A stretch of 64,000 bases of DNA from Scylla paramamosain (lineage: Eukaryota > Arthropoda > Malacostraca > Decapoda > Portunidae). Shown here piece by piece: positions 51,161 through 63,830 of the stretch (position 1 is its first letter; the number at the start of each line of letters is the position of its first letter). The position numbers and the translations under genes were made by a program. The stretch lies in contig NC_087171.1 of the NCBI RefSeq assembly GCF_035594125.1, positions 15,794,267-15,858,266 on the forward strand, read 5' to 3'. The notes beneath the pieces were generated by a model, which saw nothing but the letters and a program-made list of their open reading frames with translations, was not told the origin of the DNA and did no database searches.

Positions 51161-51530
51161 AACCCGTCTAAGTATTCAACTGAAGCTTCATTGTGCCTCA
51201 TCGGAGTGGTTCATTTCTCTCCTCGCATTCTTATTTCCCGCACCGCTTCACACACTCTGTACCGCGGAAGGGAACAACAACAGAGAAAAACAAGAGACTC
51301 GCGAAAGTTGTAATCTGTAATTTCATGGATGTAGGCTCGCATTTGTTAATATTACGGAGGAAAGGAAGGAGGTGGAGGAGGACGAGGAGGTGGAGGAAGA
51401 GGAAGCTGACGACGAACAAGAAAAAGAAAAAGAAGGAAGGAAAGAAAAATAGATGAAAAGAAGTTAAATAGAAAGGAAAAAAGAAACAGAACGATGATGA
51501 TGATAAGGATGACAAAAATAGCAACGAAAA

Positions 51531-51614
51531 AGAAGAAGAAGAAGAAGAAGAAAAAGCACAAAGAAAAAAAAATATATATAAAAAAGACTAAAATCACCAC
51601 CACCACTAACATTG

Positions 51615-51659
<45 letters not shown>

Positions 51660-51660
51660 C
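51531..51660. repeat. (AAG)n ... (CAA)n
   Basis: AAG 51531-51552; CAC/CAA 51598-51657. Confidence 0.92.
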
Positions 51661-51892
51661 TATCACCATGAAGGGTGTGGAAGAGACATCTGTGGGTATA
51701 TTGTATGATTACGTATTCCACACATTACCTCCTCTTATCAGTCACTCGCAAGCCTTTGGACAACCTTATTTATCAGTGAATGTGAGGCAATATACGGAGG
51801 TGTCTAAGAGGCGTCGGTTCCAGATAGAGAAAGCAGTGTGGGGGAAGGGAGAAAGATGGATATGAAGGGTAGTCATAGCTATTCCCCATTAT

Positions 51893-51896
<4 letters not shown>

Positions 51897-51985
<89 letters not shown>

Positions 51986-52184
51986 CACAGTTACACATAC
52001 ATACACACGTACATGCATATATACATTTATGGAATCAATCAACATACATACATACATACATACATACATACATACATACATACATACATACATACATACA
52101 TAAATACATACATACAATCCACACACACACACACACCATCGTAGAACCATTTTAATATAATACATTTGTTTTCACCAACCGCAA

Positions 52185-52265
<81 letters not shown>
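51897..52265. repeat. SSR cluster (GA)n, (CATA)n, (CA)n
   Basis: GA 51897-51981; CATA 52043-52111; CA 52188-52265. Confidence 0.97.
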
Positions 52266-52266
<1 letters not shown>

Positions 52267-52398
52267 CGCTATTTACCTCTTTCCAAAAACCCTTCTGCGT
52301 CACGAGTTGGCCCTGTGGGAGCTGCAAACACGCTGCATCGATGGCGTTGGTGTGAGCATTGTTGTCTGTCGCTTAAGCACATGTTTGGGGGCGGGAGT

Positions 52399-52399
<1 letters not shown>

Positions 52400-52451
<52 letters not shown>
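52400..52451. repeat. (GA)n
   Basis: 52 bp pure. Confidence 0.97.
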
Positions 52452-52455
<4 letters not shown>

Positions 52456-52739
52456 GGTGGAAGGGAGATAGGGGACAGAATGAGAGCAAGTGAATGACGT
52501 GTAGTAGATGGGGAGAATATGGAAGTGGAGAGAACAAGAGAGTAACGTCTTTAGAGGGCGCAGTCGCACGTTGCTTCCCTTCACGCCACACCTGTTTCCC
52601 GGTAAAGAATGGAGCGTAGTTTATATGATTACCACTGATGAGTCAATTAAAAAACTGACGATATAATCATCAATTGAATCTAAGCGATTGTAAAAAAAAA
52701 GTTATTTCATTCCCATAAGCAAGTGAAAAGAAAATATTA

Positions 52740-53000
52740 TTATTCTTGTTAGAATTGAGAAAAGAAAGCCCCCCGCCCACTGTCTGCCTTGTAAGTAGCA
52801 GCAGCAACATCAGGAGCAACAGCAGGTGTTCCTTGCCTCCTGAGTGGTACAGGCAGCCATCAGAGACAACAGTGGCTGGGGCAAGAGCTCATCAGCCTGC
52901 CTGGGAGCAAAAGGTTCGCCTGCCTTGAAATGCCTGCCAAAAACCTGCAGCCATGCTTACCAGAACGCGGCATGAGTTTTTCTTTCCTTCTTTCCACTGG
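52740..53000. other. Unassigned GC/CAG-rich segment
   Basis: Unique sequence with GCAGCAGCAACATCAGGAGC-type words, repeated 'gcctgcc' and a donor-like CCTT|GTAAGT at 52791. No clear acceptor upstream and no recognisable protein in any frame. Confidence 0.35.
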
Positions 53001-53224
53001 ATTTTGATTTGTGGCTGCCAAAACTGATACTGAAGCCTAGATTAGTTTCAGCACTTGAGTATCGAAAGTTCATTAGTCAACGTTCGATGTACTTTTACAG
53101 CTGTGTGAGATTCAAGTCTAGATTCATTGACTTCTCCCTTTCCCTTGGTACTGTGAAGGCAATGTTGTGTTTACCTTATATAATGACGAGGGATCTGTCA
53201 CCGCTAGCATCCCTTAACCCTTAA

Positions 53225-53385
53225 CATTAATATCTGAGTGCCCAGCAACGCGTGATAACACTCACATAGATATTTGAATGGAGAGCCTTCACTAGACTTC
53301 CTATTAATGTCTGAGTGGGGAGCCTTCACCACTGGGCTCCCCCATTGATGTGTGGGCGGGCAGCCAGGCGTCGCAGCCCACTCAG
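53225..53385. repeat. ~40-bp degenerate tandem repeat, four units
   Basis: 'Attaatatctgagtgcccag', 'atatttgaatggagagcc', 'attaatgtctgagtgggga' and 'attgatgtgtgggcgggca' start successive units, with GAGCCTTCAC in the middle two. Confidence 0.55.
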
Positions 53386-53822
53386 TTAATACAGCCAAAG
53401 TACAAATGACGCAACAGTGTGACGAGTCAATAACTTTGCATTTTAATGACATCGAGGGAACTTTTATTGACACCATTTCAATTTGCAGCATTAGACCGCC
53501 AGATTTCATATTAACAAATGGTTCTGCCAATACATCAACGGCTCTCTGGGAAGTTGACCTGATGGCTTTTTTAGTTTGTTTATTTATTCATTCGCTCGTT
53601 CGTTCATTTTTTTTATTGAACTTTGACTGCTTGTCTGTCTGTCTGTCTGTTTGTTTGCCGTTTGTCAGTGATTCCATATGTCTGTCTGTCTATATGTCTG
53701 TTTCTCTCTCTTATTCACTCTCTCATTCTATCACTAAATCACTTACTATTTTTTTCTTTTCATTGCAATAATTTGAGTTTAATAAATAGATGAAAATGTA
53801 GTTTTAAAATATTTCAGCTTTT

Positions 53823-54317
<495 letters not shown>

Positions 54318-54319
<2 letters not shown>

Positions 54320-55261
54320 GACTTGCAGGAAATAATTATCCTTCCAAAATTGTGAATGAGTATTGCAGTTGTCAACACGATAAGGTTCCTCAGCGAATGG
54401 AGTGTCTGAAATTACTCTGACTTTAGACTTTTTTTCCATCTTTCTTTAGGCTTTTCTCAAGGTCCATCTCTCTTTAGAAGAAGCGTCCATTAATCCGTAA
54501 ACGTCCTACTCTCCAAAATTTCATTCTTCTCTCTGTATGTGTATGTATTTGTTAATGTATTTTCACTTCGTATGTATATATTTGCTTTCTGCTGGGAATA
54601 AAGGAATTAGTAAAAGAAATTAATAGAACGTTCATATATCTAATTTCCTTTTTAGTAGTGAATCATAAGTTTACAGTTTATTGCAGTTATTACTAGGAAT
54701 TTATTTGATGCATTGTTACAGAGACACTAGAATTTCTTTCTTCCAGACAACAAAACTTTTTGCCTCTCAGTTTCTGCATTGTTTATTACACCTATGGAAG
54801 TCTTTCTCTTTTTATCTCAGAGAATATGTAAATGTTCACGAAAACTTTTATATACCACGAGAAACTAAATATTCAAGGGAAGTTCTGATTTTATCTTTCC
54901 TTACTAACTGCAAAATATAACATTATTTTTTAACAATAGAAAAAGTGAATATTTATCTCCTTTTGCTGATAGCTTTACGAATTGCACAAAGCGAGTGTTG
55001 CTTAAGTGTTGCAGTTAGACACTCACTTATAGACTTGAAGCATATTTATACTGTTATGTTTAAAATGCAGTGATTTACGAATCTTATTGAGGAGTGGAAC
55101 AACATAAAAACCTCAGTGCGAATTAATCTTAGAGTAATGAAAGGAACTGCTAGATTAGATTCAGAAGACTATAAATAATCCATCGTAATTTGAGCCTTTA
55201 GAAAGTGAAGTTGATCGAAGCATGGAAGGAAGAAACGTTGTGAGTGCGTACAGAAAGGATT
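54318..55261. other. AT-rich unique segment
   Basis: Low-GC sequence without SSRs or recognisable repeats, unusual for this window; nothing gene-like seen. Confidence 0.55.
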
Positions 55262-55548
55262 GATGAATGAATTGGTTGACTGACGCACTCGTTGACTGCT
55301 TTGAGGCTCTGCAAGGAAAAAGAAAAGAGAATTTATGAAAGAAAGGGAAGCTGACTAATTGATTGACTTTAGACTTTAGAAGAAATTGACTACATAATAG
55401 AAGAAAAGAAAAGATGATAAACTGATGAACTCATTGACTTAAGACTCCCAAAAACCGGATCATACATAAAAAAAAAGGGAAGGAAAATTGATTGATCGAT
55501 TAACTGAAGTGCTCTCAATAACGAGATGATACATGGAAGAGAAAATGT
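55262..55548. repeat. Degenerate 60-90-bp tandem repeat
   Basis: About four units begin with TGAT(T/G)GA-like words followed by 'gactttagactt'-like and 'aaaagaaagggaag'-like segments. The last two share 'ggatcatacat'/'agatgatacat'. Strongly diverged. Confidence 0.4.
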
Positions 55549-55951
55549 TAAAATATAAGACATAATGAGAGAGAGAACGTCATATCAGGTCAGATTTGGG
55601 TGAGTGACTGGTGGTAGTTGCCCTGTATTACACTCGTACATGCATTGCACATCATTACACGCATGATATAAGTCGCTTCACACAGAACTCAATGGCAGGG
55701 ATTAGCTGGCACGTAAGGTTAGAATGCGTGTGTGATTATTTGTGTGAATTGCCTGATGAGCTTCATTGTACGTGTGTTTGACTGGTTCACCGCTCCTCCC
55801 CACTCCCGGCGGTAGCAGCGGTGATGCCATTGTTAAGGCGACTATTGTGTGGAACTGATGTGCACTCGTAAATGTGATTCACTTGTTTTAATTCCCTGTT
55901 TGTCATTAATCTTCGTAATTTGATGTGTGTGCAGACTTTTCAGGCGGGCAT

Positions 55952-56071
<120 letters not shown>

Positions 56072-56368
56072 TAAAATGGTTGCTGGAGTAAAAAAGAACA
56101 AACCTCTCATTTTTCTCTTCTTTTCTTTCTTTTCCTTCTTTTTTTCAAGAATGTATTTTACAGATTTTATCAAATATTTCTTTGAGCCCTCTGCAAATTA
56201 CTACACCTTGTCAAGATGGAGATTCTAGATTTAAGTTCTACTGTTCTGTTAAAAAGTATGATTAGTTATGAAATCATTTTAAAGTGCTGTTTATCGAAAT
56301 GTTTGTTTATTCTTGATACGTAAACATTGTCAAAAAGCGAATTTCCATTATTCTTCGTTATTTTAGAC

Positions 56369-56370
<2 letters not shown>

Positions 56371-56405
<35 letters not shown>
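56371..56405. repeat. (GT)n
   Basis: 35 bp; 85 bp upstream of recursive-splice candidate 2. Confidence 0.95.
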
Positions 56406-56409
<4 letters not shown>

Positions 56410-56488
56410 CATGGTGAATGCAATGTCCAACGCGTATAGATTAGCGTATAGATCAGCATGTTATCCTGCAAACCTGCATTACCACTAT

Positions 56489-56513
56489 GTTTTCTTTCTT
56501 TCTCCAGGTGAGT
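56489..56513 (+). promoter_or_regulatory. Candidate recursive splice site 2
   Basis: A near-pure pyrimidine run (56489-56505) leads into CCAG ending at 56507, followed with no gap by GTGAGT (56508-56513). Architecture matches the candidate at 31131. No textbook branch sequence is obvious, although CATTAC occurs about 30 nt upstream. The site lies 39.5 kb downstream of the donor at 16991 and on the same strand. Confidence 0.45.
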
Positions 56514-56556
56514 ACCATGACGCGAGGCTGACAAAGCAGGTGCCAGGCTAGTCCAG
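56508..56556 (+). other. Candidate cryptic RS-exon, 49 nt
   Basis: The unit is bounded by the acceptor at 56507 and a second donor, CCAG|GTGAGG, whose intron starts at 56557. It has the same 49-nt length as the unit after the 31131 site, though the two sequences are not obviously related. This is a candidate decoy exon for recursive splicing or a small alternative exon. Confidence 0.3.
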
Positions 56557-56756
56557 GTGAGGGACGGCCACGCCACACCGTCACATTCGCCTCTCATGAA
56601 TATTTGAAAAAGGAACACACGCCAGTTTGTATGTTGAATCATCATGACCAGTGTGACGTTGTGGCCAAACCTGTGATGGTATGCTTTGAACTTTATTTAA
56701 TTTTATGTGTGTGTTATTATTATTCTTAGGATGAAGAGTATTCCTTAAGAGAGAAG

Positions 56757-57095
56757 ACTGAGACTTTTAAATTTACATTCCTTAGAGATGCGTGGGCTAA
56801 GAAGCGATCTGATAGAGGTCTTTAAATGGTATCGGGGATATAACAAGAATGACATAAGCAAAAGCCTCAGGGTCAGTAATAAGGATAGGACAATAAATAA
56901 CGGGTTCAAGCTGACTAAAGTTGGATTTAAAAAGATTTAGAAGGGAATTGGTTCTCAAATAAAGTGGTATTTGAATGGAATATTCTCAGTAATCGGGCTG
57001 TTGTAGTCATTAGGGAGCCTTAAAAGAAGACTAGACAAATTTATGGATGGGGATGATAGATGTACAGGATATACAGTGATATACAGGAATGTGGT
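56757..57095 (+). mobile_element. LINE 3' end relic, family A (sense copy)
   Basis: Conceptual translation gives the C-terminal tail of a non-LTR (CR1/Jockey-type) reverse transcriptase ORF2: RSDLIEVFKWYRGYNK, then RTINNGFKLTK, then KRRLDKFMDGDDR. Several stops and frame breaks interrupt it. Known elements have the order 'DLIEVFK..nG..rtRgh.fKl...R...R..fF..RvvneWN.Lp..vv.a.sl..FK.rLD', and this copy keeps that order. No upstream RT core is present, so it is 5'-truncated and dead. It is the best-preserved family A copy here. Confidence 0.75.
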
Positions 57096-57497
57096 TGAGA
57101 ATAAAAAAAGTATTTGATAAAGGAGAAAGGAGCGTATGCGTTGCCTCTCTAGAAGTCAAGTATTCAACAGTATTCTTAGGTCGGATGTCGTCAGGAGTTC
57201 ATCAGGCGTCCCTTTGTCTGCTTTGTGCTCCTCGCAGGGAATATGGACACAGCTGCTAATATTAGTCATGGCTCTGCTTGTGTGTGTCACTTGTCCTTTC
57301 CTTTTGACGCCTTCTTATCCAACGCTTAAAGATTCTATCGATGCTTTATCTGCTTCATTTAGTTATTTTTACAAAGTTCATTCACGCAATTAAGTTTTTT
57401 CTATCATTAAACAGGAATTGAGGATTTCAGGACGCCGGAGTTGAATTATTTACTAAATTTCCTCAACTGTAGCACAAGAGAAACAATTTTTACGTAG

Positions 57498-57540
57498 TCG
57501 GAGGAAATTAATAACGATCGTTCGTATTAATTTCCTCCTC
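57498..57540. repeat. Near-perfect hairpin
   Basis: GAGGAAATTAATA (57501-57513) pairs with TATTAATTTCCTC (57525-57537) over 13 bp. The 11-nt loop is itself close to the palindrome AACGATCGTT. Flanking CGG/CCG adds more pairs with a bulge. Too short a stem for a typical pre-miRNA. Confidence 0.8.
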
Positions 57541-57653
57541 CGAAGTGCATAGGCAGCTTAAGTCAAAAGCAATTAAGACAGAGTGAACTTAAATGTATAT
57601 TATGCTTAAAGCAGGAACTGAGGTGTGGATAGGAAGGAAATTATGCCTTACAT

Positions 57654-57654
<1 letters not shown>

Positions 57655-57721
<67 letters not shown>

Positions 57722-57737
57722 AGGGAGATAAAATTAT

Positions 57738-57823
<86 letters not shown>
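57655..57823. repeat. Giant SSR hairpin: (GA)n / 12-nt spacer / (CT)n
   Basis: A 74-bp (GA)n tract ending at 57728 (three GGGAGA variants near its end) is separated by only 12 A/T bases (57729-57740) from an 83-bp (CT)n. The two arms are complementary over about 70 bp. Confidence 0.95.
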
Positions 57824-57826
<3 letters not shown>

Positions 57827-58040
57827 TCATCCACAGCCCCTGAATTAAGTAAAGCCTGAGGAGGATAGTGACGGACTGACGGTGAACTCAAGACAGAGGT
57901 CTGAGTCAATTACCTTCCTTCGAGGGCCGCCAGGAGGAGACTTTTCCAACCTTTTAAACGGGCGGTGGCAAACTTTTCCTTCTTTTTCTGTTTCCTCTCC
58001 TTCCATTTAAATGAGTCTTTTCGTTACGATCTCAGTCCCT

Positions 58041-58042
<2 letters not shown>

Positions 58043-58113
<71 letters not shown>
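58043..58113. repeat. (TC)n
   Basis: 71 bp pure. Confidence 0.97.
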
Positions 58114-58114
<1 letters not shown>

Positions 58115-58210
58115 GGTTTAATTAAAATTTTTTCTCACTGTTCTGCAATTATTCATCATTTTTCAGTTTTGTCTCCGCAGTTTGGGCGAGGCTGAAGACA
58201 GAGTGAATCA

Positions 58211-58381
<171 letters not shown>

Positions 58382-58480
58382 TTTTTATATATTTTAAAGC
58401 CTATTATAGTGAGAATTTTATATCATTAGGCTCAACTCGTGTAAAACTCATGCACATTATTTTACTTGTATTTTTATGTA

Positions 58481-58618
<138 letters not shown>

Positions 58619-58859
58619 CGGGCAGTGTTTACTAATATCATTACGGGTGTTGTGGAGTTATCGGGAATCTGATAAGGGAACCCCTGTGGTCTGAATCTGC
58701 CTCGTTCCCGTTTACGAAATGTCACCTTGTCTGTCCTCTGTCTGATGGCGTTTATTGTTTGTCAGTTTTCACGTTTCATTTTTCCTCTTCCGCGCTGCAG
58801 GTGGAGGTAGTTTTAGATCTACTGTGTTATTCTCTGTGTCAGGTGCTGCATTTCAACTA

Positions 58860-58871
58860 CTTCTGCTACTG

Positions 58872-58904
<33 letters not shown>

Positions 58905-58983
58905 ATGATGATGATGATAATAGTAATGATAATGCTAACATCATCATCAACAACAACAACAACAACATTAACAACAACAACTG
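58860..58983. repeat. (CTA)n(GAT)n(CAA)n mosaic
   Basis: CTA to 58903, GAT/AAT to about 58935, CAT/CAA to 58983. Confidence 0.93.
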
Positions 58984-59327
58984 CCCTCAATAGCTCACCT
59001 CATTATCTGCTACAGTAAATACATCTGTCACTCCTCCATCACTCTTAACAAACGCATCGACTCTTGAACGCCAAACATGCAAGGGACTCAAGCACTCATA
59101 CCCGCCAAACAATAGTTATGTACCACGGCAAACAGCAACAAGTGTCTCCTGAGGGACGCGACGAGAAAACTACTGACGATCTATGTCTTCTGTTTTTCTT
59201 CTCTTCGTTTTTGTATGTGAAGGAAACTGATTCGTGACTAATGGGAGGGGAAAGGAAAAGAATGAATAAGTAAAAGATCGATTGACATTACTGAAAAAAA
59301 AAGGTGTTTAGAGAAATGTTTGCAATT

Positions 59328-59428
59328 TGTTGTTGTTGTTGTTGTTGTTGTTCTTCTTCTTCTTCTTCTTCTTCTTCTTATTCTTCTTTTTCTTCCTTCT
59401 TCTTCTTCTTCTTCTTCATTTTCTTCTT
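59328..59428. repeat. (TTG)n(TTC)n
   Basis: TTG to 59352, TTC imperfect to about 59428. Confidence 0.95.
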
Positions 59429-59459
59429 TGATCACTAGCTACAAGAAAAGAAACGAGAA

Positions 59460-59462
<3 letters not shown>

Positions 59463-59555
<93 letters not shown>
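59463..59555. repeat. (GA)n
   Basis: 93 bp pure. Confidence 0.97.
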
Positions 59556-59557
<2 letters not shown>

Positions 59558-59611
59558 ACTATTTACCATTTCCAATAGAAACTTTTTAAAAGCATGACGG
59601 ATTTCATGCAC

Positions 59612-59614
<3 letters not shown>

Positions 59615-59660
<46 letters not shown>
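59615..59660. repeat. (GA)n
   Basis: 46 bp pure. Confidence 0.97.
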
Positions 59661-59662
<2 letters not shown>

Positions 59663-59896
59663 TGTATGGTGACACGGAAAGGCTGTGATGAGAGAGGGAA
59701 AGGTGATACATTGGACAGCTAAGTGGTGATGAGGGGAGATGAGGACTTCCTAACGCTGTGTGATAAGAAGAGAGAGCTTTGGATACCGCTATGGTGACAA
59801 TTGTGGCTCATGAGAAGGTGAGGGGGAGGGAAGGGACAGAGAGAGAAATGAGAGAGGGATTCTGTATTGCCATGAGATGAAGGAGAGAAGAAAAGC

Positions 59897-59898
<2 letters not shown>

Positions 59899-59950
<52 letters not shown>
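59899..59950. repeat. (GA)n
   Basis: 52 bp pure. Confidence 0.97.
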
Positions 59951-59954
<4 letters not shown>

Positions 59955-60282
59955 GGGGGATATAGGGATGAGCGTCCAGGTAATGTCAGATAAAGCCGAC
60001 GAGATGATTATCCTTGGGTTAGCAGGATCCCCTCGTCCGCTGCTCCTCTCGTCACGGGCAGGCTGGGGCTTTGCTACATCGGGGCCTAATGGTTGGGGTG
60101 GCCATCAGGTGGAGTAGCGGTGATGAGAGGGAGAGGGAGAGAGAGGGGAGTGATGGGAGGGTTGCGTTAAGTCCTGTGGTTTTGTTCTGTAGTATGAGTA
60201 GGAGAAAGGTTTTGCTGCTGCCCTATTTTCATCTAGTTAGGCCTATGAACCTCTTCCAATTTTTAGTAATCCATTTGGCTCT

Positions 60283-60350
60283 TTAGGAAGTGCCACCTCA
60301 ATAGACTTTTTTTCTTCTTCTTCTTCTTGTCCTCGGCCAATGCTTCTCAT
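60283..60350 (+). mobile_element. LINE 3' UTR fragment, family B (degraded)
   Basis: 'Aagtgccacctcaatagact', a T/TTC tract and 'gtcctcggccaatgcttctc' show a decayed family B terminus next to the compound (CA)n(GA)n array. Confidence 0.5.
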
Positions 60351-60370
60351 ACACGCATACCCACCCCTCT

Positions 60371-60516
<146 letters not shown>

Positions 60517-60574
60517 AAATGAACCAGTTACTCGTGCTAAAAGAAAAATGCATTAGGGTAGGGATTAGTGTACT

Positions 60575-60587
60575 GGGGGGGGGGGGG
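60575..60587. repeat. Poly-G run
   Basis: 13 consecutive G, the only G homopolymer of this length in the window. Confidence 0.95.
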
Positions 60588-60681
60588 TTGTATGAGTGGA
60601 GATAATGAGTGGAGGGTCAGGGAATGCTTGTCCTCGTGTCGAGTTTAATGGGTGTACTGACCACAATGATAACTGCCTCTG

Positions 60682-60683
<2 letters not shown>

Positions 60684-60762
<79 letters not shown>
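60684..60762. repeat. (TC)n
   Basis: 79 bp pure. Confidence 0.97.
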
Positions 60763-60765
<3 letters not shown>

Positions 60766-60829
60766 AAGATCCACGGACTCCATTTTTCAATTTATCGTCG
60801 ACTATTTTTATCACTCTGCAATGGAAGTA

Positions 60830-60978
60830 TTTGAAGTTTTCGTTTTTCTAGTGCTAGTTTAATAAGGACTCTGCATTATCACTGTAGGATAACACCTACG
60901 AGAATACGGTTAATAATTTCCGCGGCCTTTGAAAACAGTCCTTATGAGACCCCAAAGACTTCCAAAATACGTGTAGTT
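60830..60978 (-). repeat. Dispersed repeat family C
   Basis: 'Ctagtgctagtttaataagg', 'gagaatacggttaataattt' and 'cgcggcctttgaaaacagtc' place this copy in reverse orientation. Confidence 0.5.
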
Positions 60979-61454
60979 TGAGGAGCACGCCAGCACTTGG
61001 TAATATTGGGCACGTGAGCGTAGGTGGGGATTGAAAATAAGAATGAATGGTCTGTAATAAGAACTTGCGTCAACATTCTCAGGTTCTCAGTCTCCTGGAG
61101 CAAAAGAATACACGGATTCGAGAACTATGAAATGTGATTAAAGGGAGCAAGTGATCCAGGGAGTGTACAGAGTAAGATGAGACGTGCAGGGCTCTTCTCA
61201 CCTTCCTTGCATTAATATAGTGTGATTCAGGTGATTCTGCCAGGACGGGGTTCATGATATCTATATTTGTGGTGCAGGTTTTAAGTTCATGTTTAAATAG
61301 GAGTATATAGTTTTTGCTCTGTTTTTCTTCCACGAATCTTCACTTAAATTCTCCTCTCCATTAAAGATCATGTTGATAGAGACTTTGCAAAACATATACT
61401 TATTGGTTATACTCGTATTTTGTTCTTCAGAGACTTATAGAAACTATTTTTTTT

Positions 61455-62478
<1,024 letters not shown>

Positions 62479-62506
62479 CACACACACACACACACACACA
62501 CACACA
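62479..62506. repeat. (CA)n
   Basis: 28 bp. Confidence 0.94.
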
Positions 62507-62929
62507 TTTAGTTCATCAGACTGTCCCCGTCGAAAGAAGAAAAATGAATAAACAAAACAAAAAAAAAAGAGAAAATGTATTAGATATATAAATAAACAAC
62601 GAAAATAGCAGCCTTCTTTCACTTTTTCCACTCATTTATTACATACAGAAAAATGATAAACTTTTCCGGATTAATTTTTCAAACCATGTCTAAAAAGCAC
62701 GAGTAATTACTACTACCAGTAACAACACCGACTGTCAATACACGAAGCGCTACACTCCCTGCGTCAACTGCACTATGTATCGTGCAGGGGAGGGAACCGT
62801 ACGTCCCACACATAATGAGCGGAGGAAGAACAGATACTAGATAGAATTAAAAGGTTGGTCTTTTCAAACACTCCGGCACCTTATCTCGGTCACTTCCAAC
62901 ATGATCTCGTGGAAATTATTGTGGGTTTG

Positions 62930-63050
62930 TAGACAGTTTCCATTATTGTAGTGAAAGGTTAACGAAAACTCCGCACCTTTTAGTGAAGAAAATATCGTGA
63001 GAATCCGAATAACGATCTACGTGGCCTTGGATCAGTCACTTAAGAAATAA
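62930..63050 (-). repeat. Family C copy (subtype with the 63390 copy)
   Basis: 'Attgtagtgaaaggttaacg', 'aaaactccgcaccttttag' and 'gagaatccgaataacgatct' are shared almost word for word with 63390-63535. The two form a young subfamily or a local duplication. Confidence 0.5.
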
Positions 63051-63052
63051 GG

Positions 63053-63378
63053 GAAGCTGCAGGAAGCCATCAGACCTACACGTTGCAGTCCCTGTATGAA
63101 TCATACCTACCTATTTCCACCTGTCATCCCCATCCAGAAATCTTTCTAATCTATTAGTTCTCCCTAATGACTTAGCACTAACAACTTGATTACTGAGACC
63201 TTTCCATTCTTCTACCACTCTATTTGAGAACCAGTTTTTTCCTATCTCCTTTTTAAACCTAAATTTTTCAAGCTTGAACCGGTTATTTCTTGTTCTATCC
63301 TAGTTACTGATCCTAAGAATTTTGCTTACGTCCCCCTTATTATAACTCTTATACCACTTAAAGATTTATATCAGGTCC
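63053..63378 (-). mobile_element. LINE 3' end relic, family A
   Basis: The reverse strand aligns by eye with the 56757-57095 copy. It includes the segment equivalent to NWFSNRVV-WN and the terminal 'gatggggatgacaggtgga'. It is followed in element orientation by 'agggactgcaacgtgtaggt', the untranslated tail also seen at 6.7, 11.7 and 40.7 kb. It is frame-broken. Confidence 0.7.
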
Positions 63379-63389
63379 TTCCTTTTAAG

Positions 63390-63535
63390 ATTATTTTCAT
63401 GACTGTAGTGAAAACTTAACGGAAACTCTGCACCTTTAGTTAAGAAAATATCTTGAGAATCCGAATAATTTATCTAAGTGGGCTTGGAAAGTTCCCCTAG
63501 TGAGAGAACAAAGCGTTTAAGAATGTGTCTGGAAA
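63390..63535 (-). repeat. Family C copy (subtype with the 62930 copy)
   Basis: 'Gactgtagtgaaaacttaac', 'ggaaactctgcacctttag' and 'atatcttgagaatccgaata' repeat the 62930 copy. The LINE tail at 63053-63378 sits between them, so the LINE may have landed in, or been duplicated with, a family C cluster. Confidence 0.5.
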
Positions 63536-63597
63536 GTTTGGTGGGGAGAGTTGGAACAGACGGCCGCCTGATAGAGATGACTGAGAAAACTATTTGA

Positions 63598-63830
63598 CAC
63601 ATCTTTCCTGAATCATTAGCCATTCTGAGACATTTATGCTTGTTGTACAGCCACCTCCAAACATTATACACGGTAGAAACTGCAAAGTCAATGATTTTTA
63701 TACCCTTCTCTCTTGTAGATGCTTGTAAAGATTTCATGTATTGCTTTTTAGTGCTGTGAATTGTTGCATATCGTAGTGAAGGGGTTAAAACTGGTAATGA
63801 CGAGGATGTTATGCTGTCCATGTATGTCCA
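63598..63830 (-). repeat. Dispersed repeat family D (longest copy)
   Basis: The reverse strand reads 'cactacgatatgcaacaatt', 'cacagcactaaaaagcaat', 'tttggaggtggctgtacaac' and 'aatgtctcagaatggctaat'. An open frame crosses it by chance, together with the neighbouring family C copy. Confidence 0.5.

Noticed and set aside
53352..53771. 139-codon forward frame with a protein-like middle (DIEGTFIDTISICSIRPPDF)
   Set aside because: It begins in a degenerate tandem repeat and ends in T-rich and TGTC simple sequence. No splice-bounded unit or known domain.
57136..57393. 85-codon forward frame with a membrane-like stretch
   Set aside because: Directly downstream of a LINE tail, with no promoter, splice or family support.
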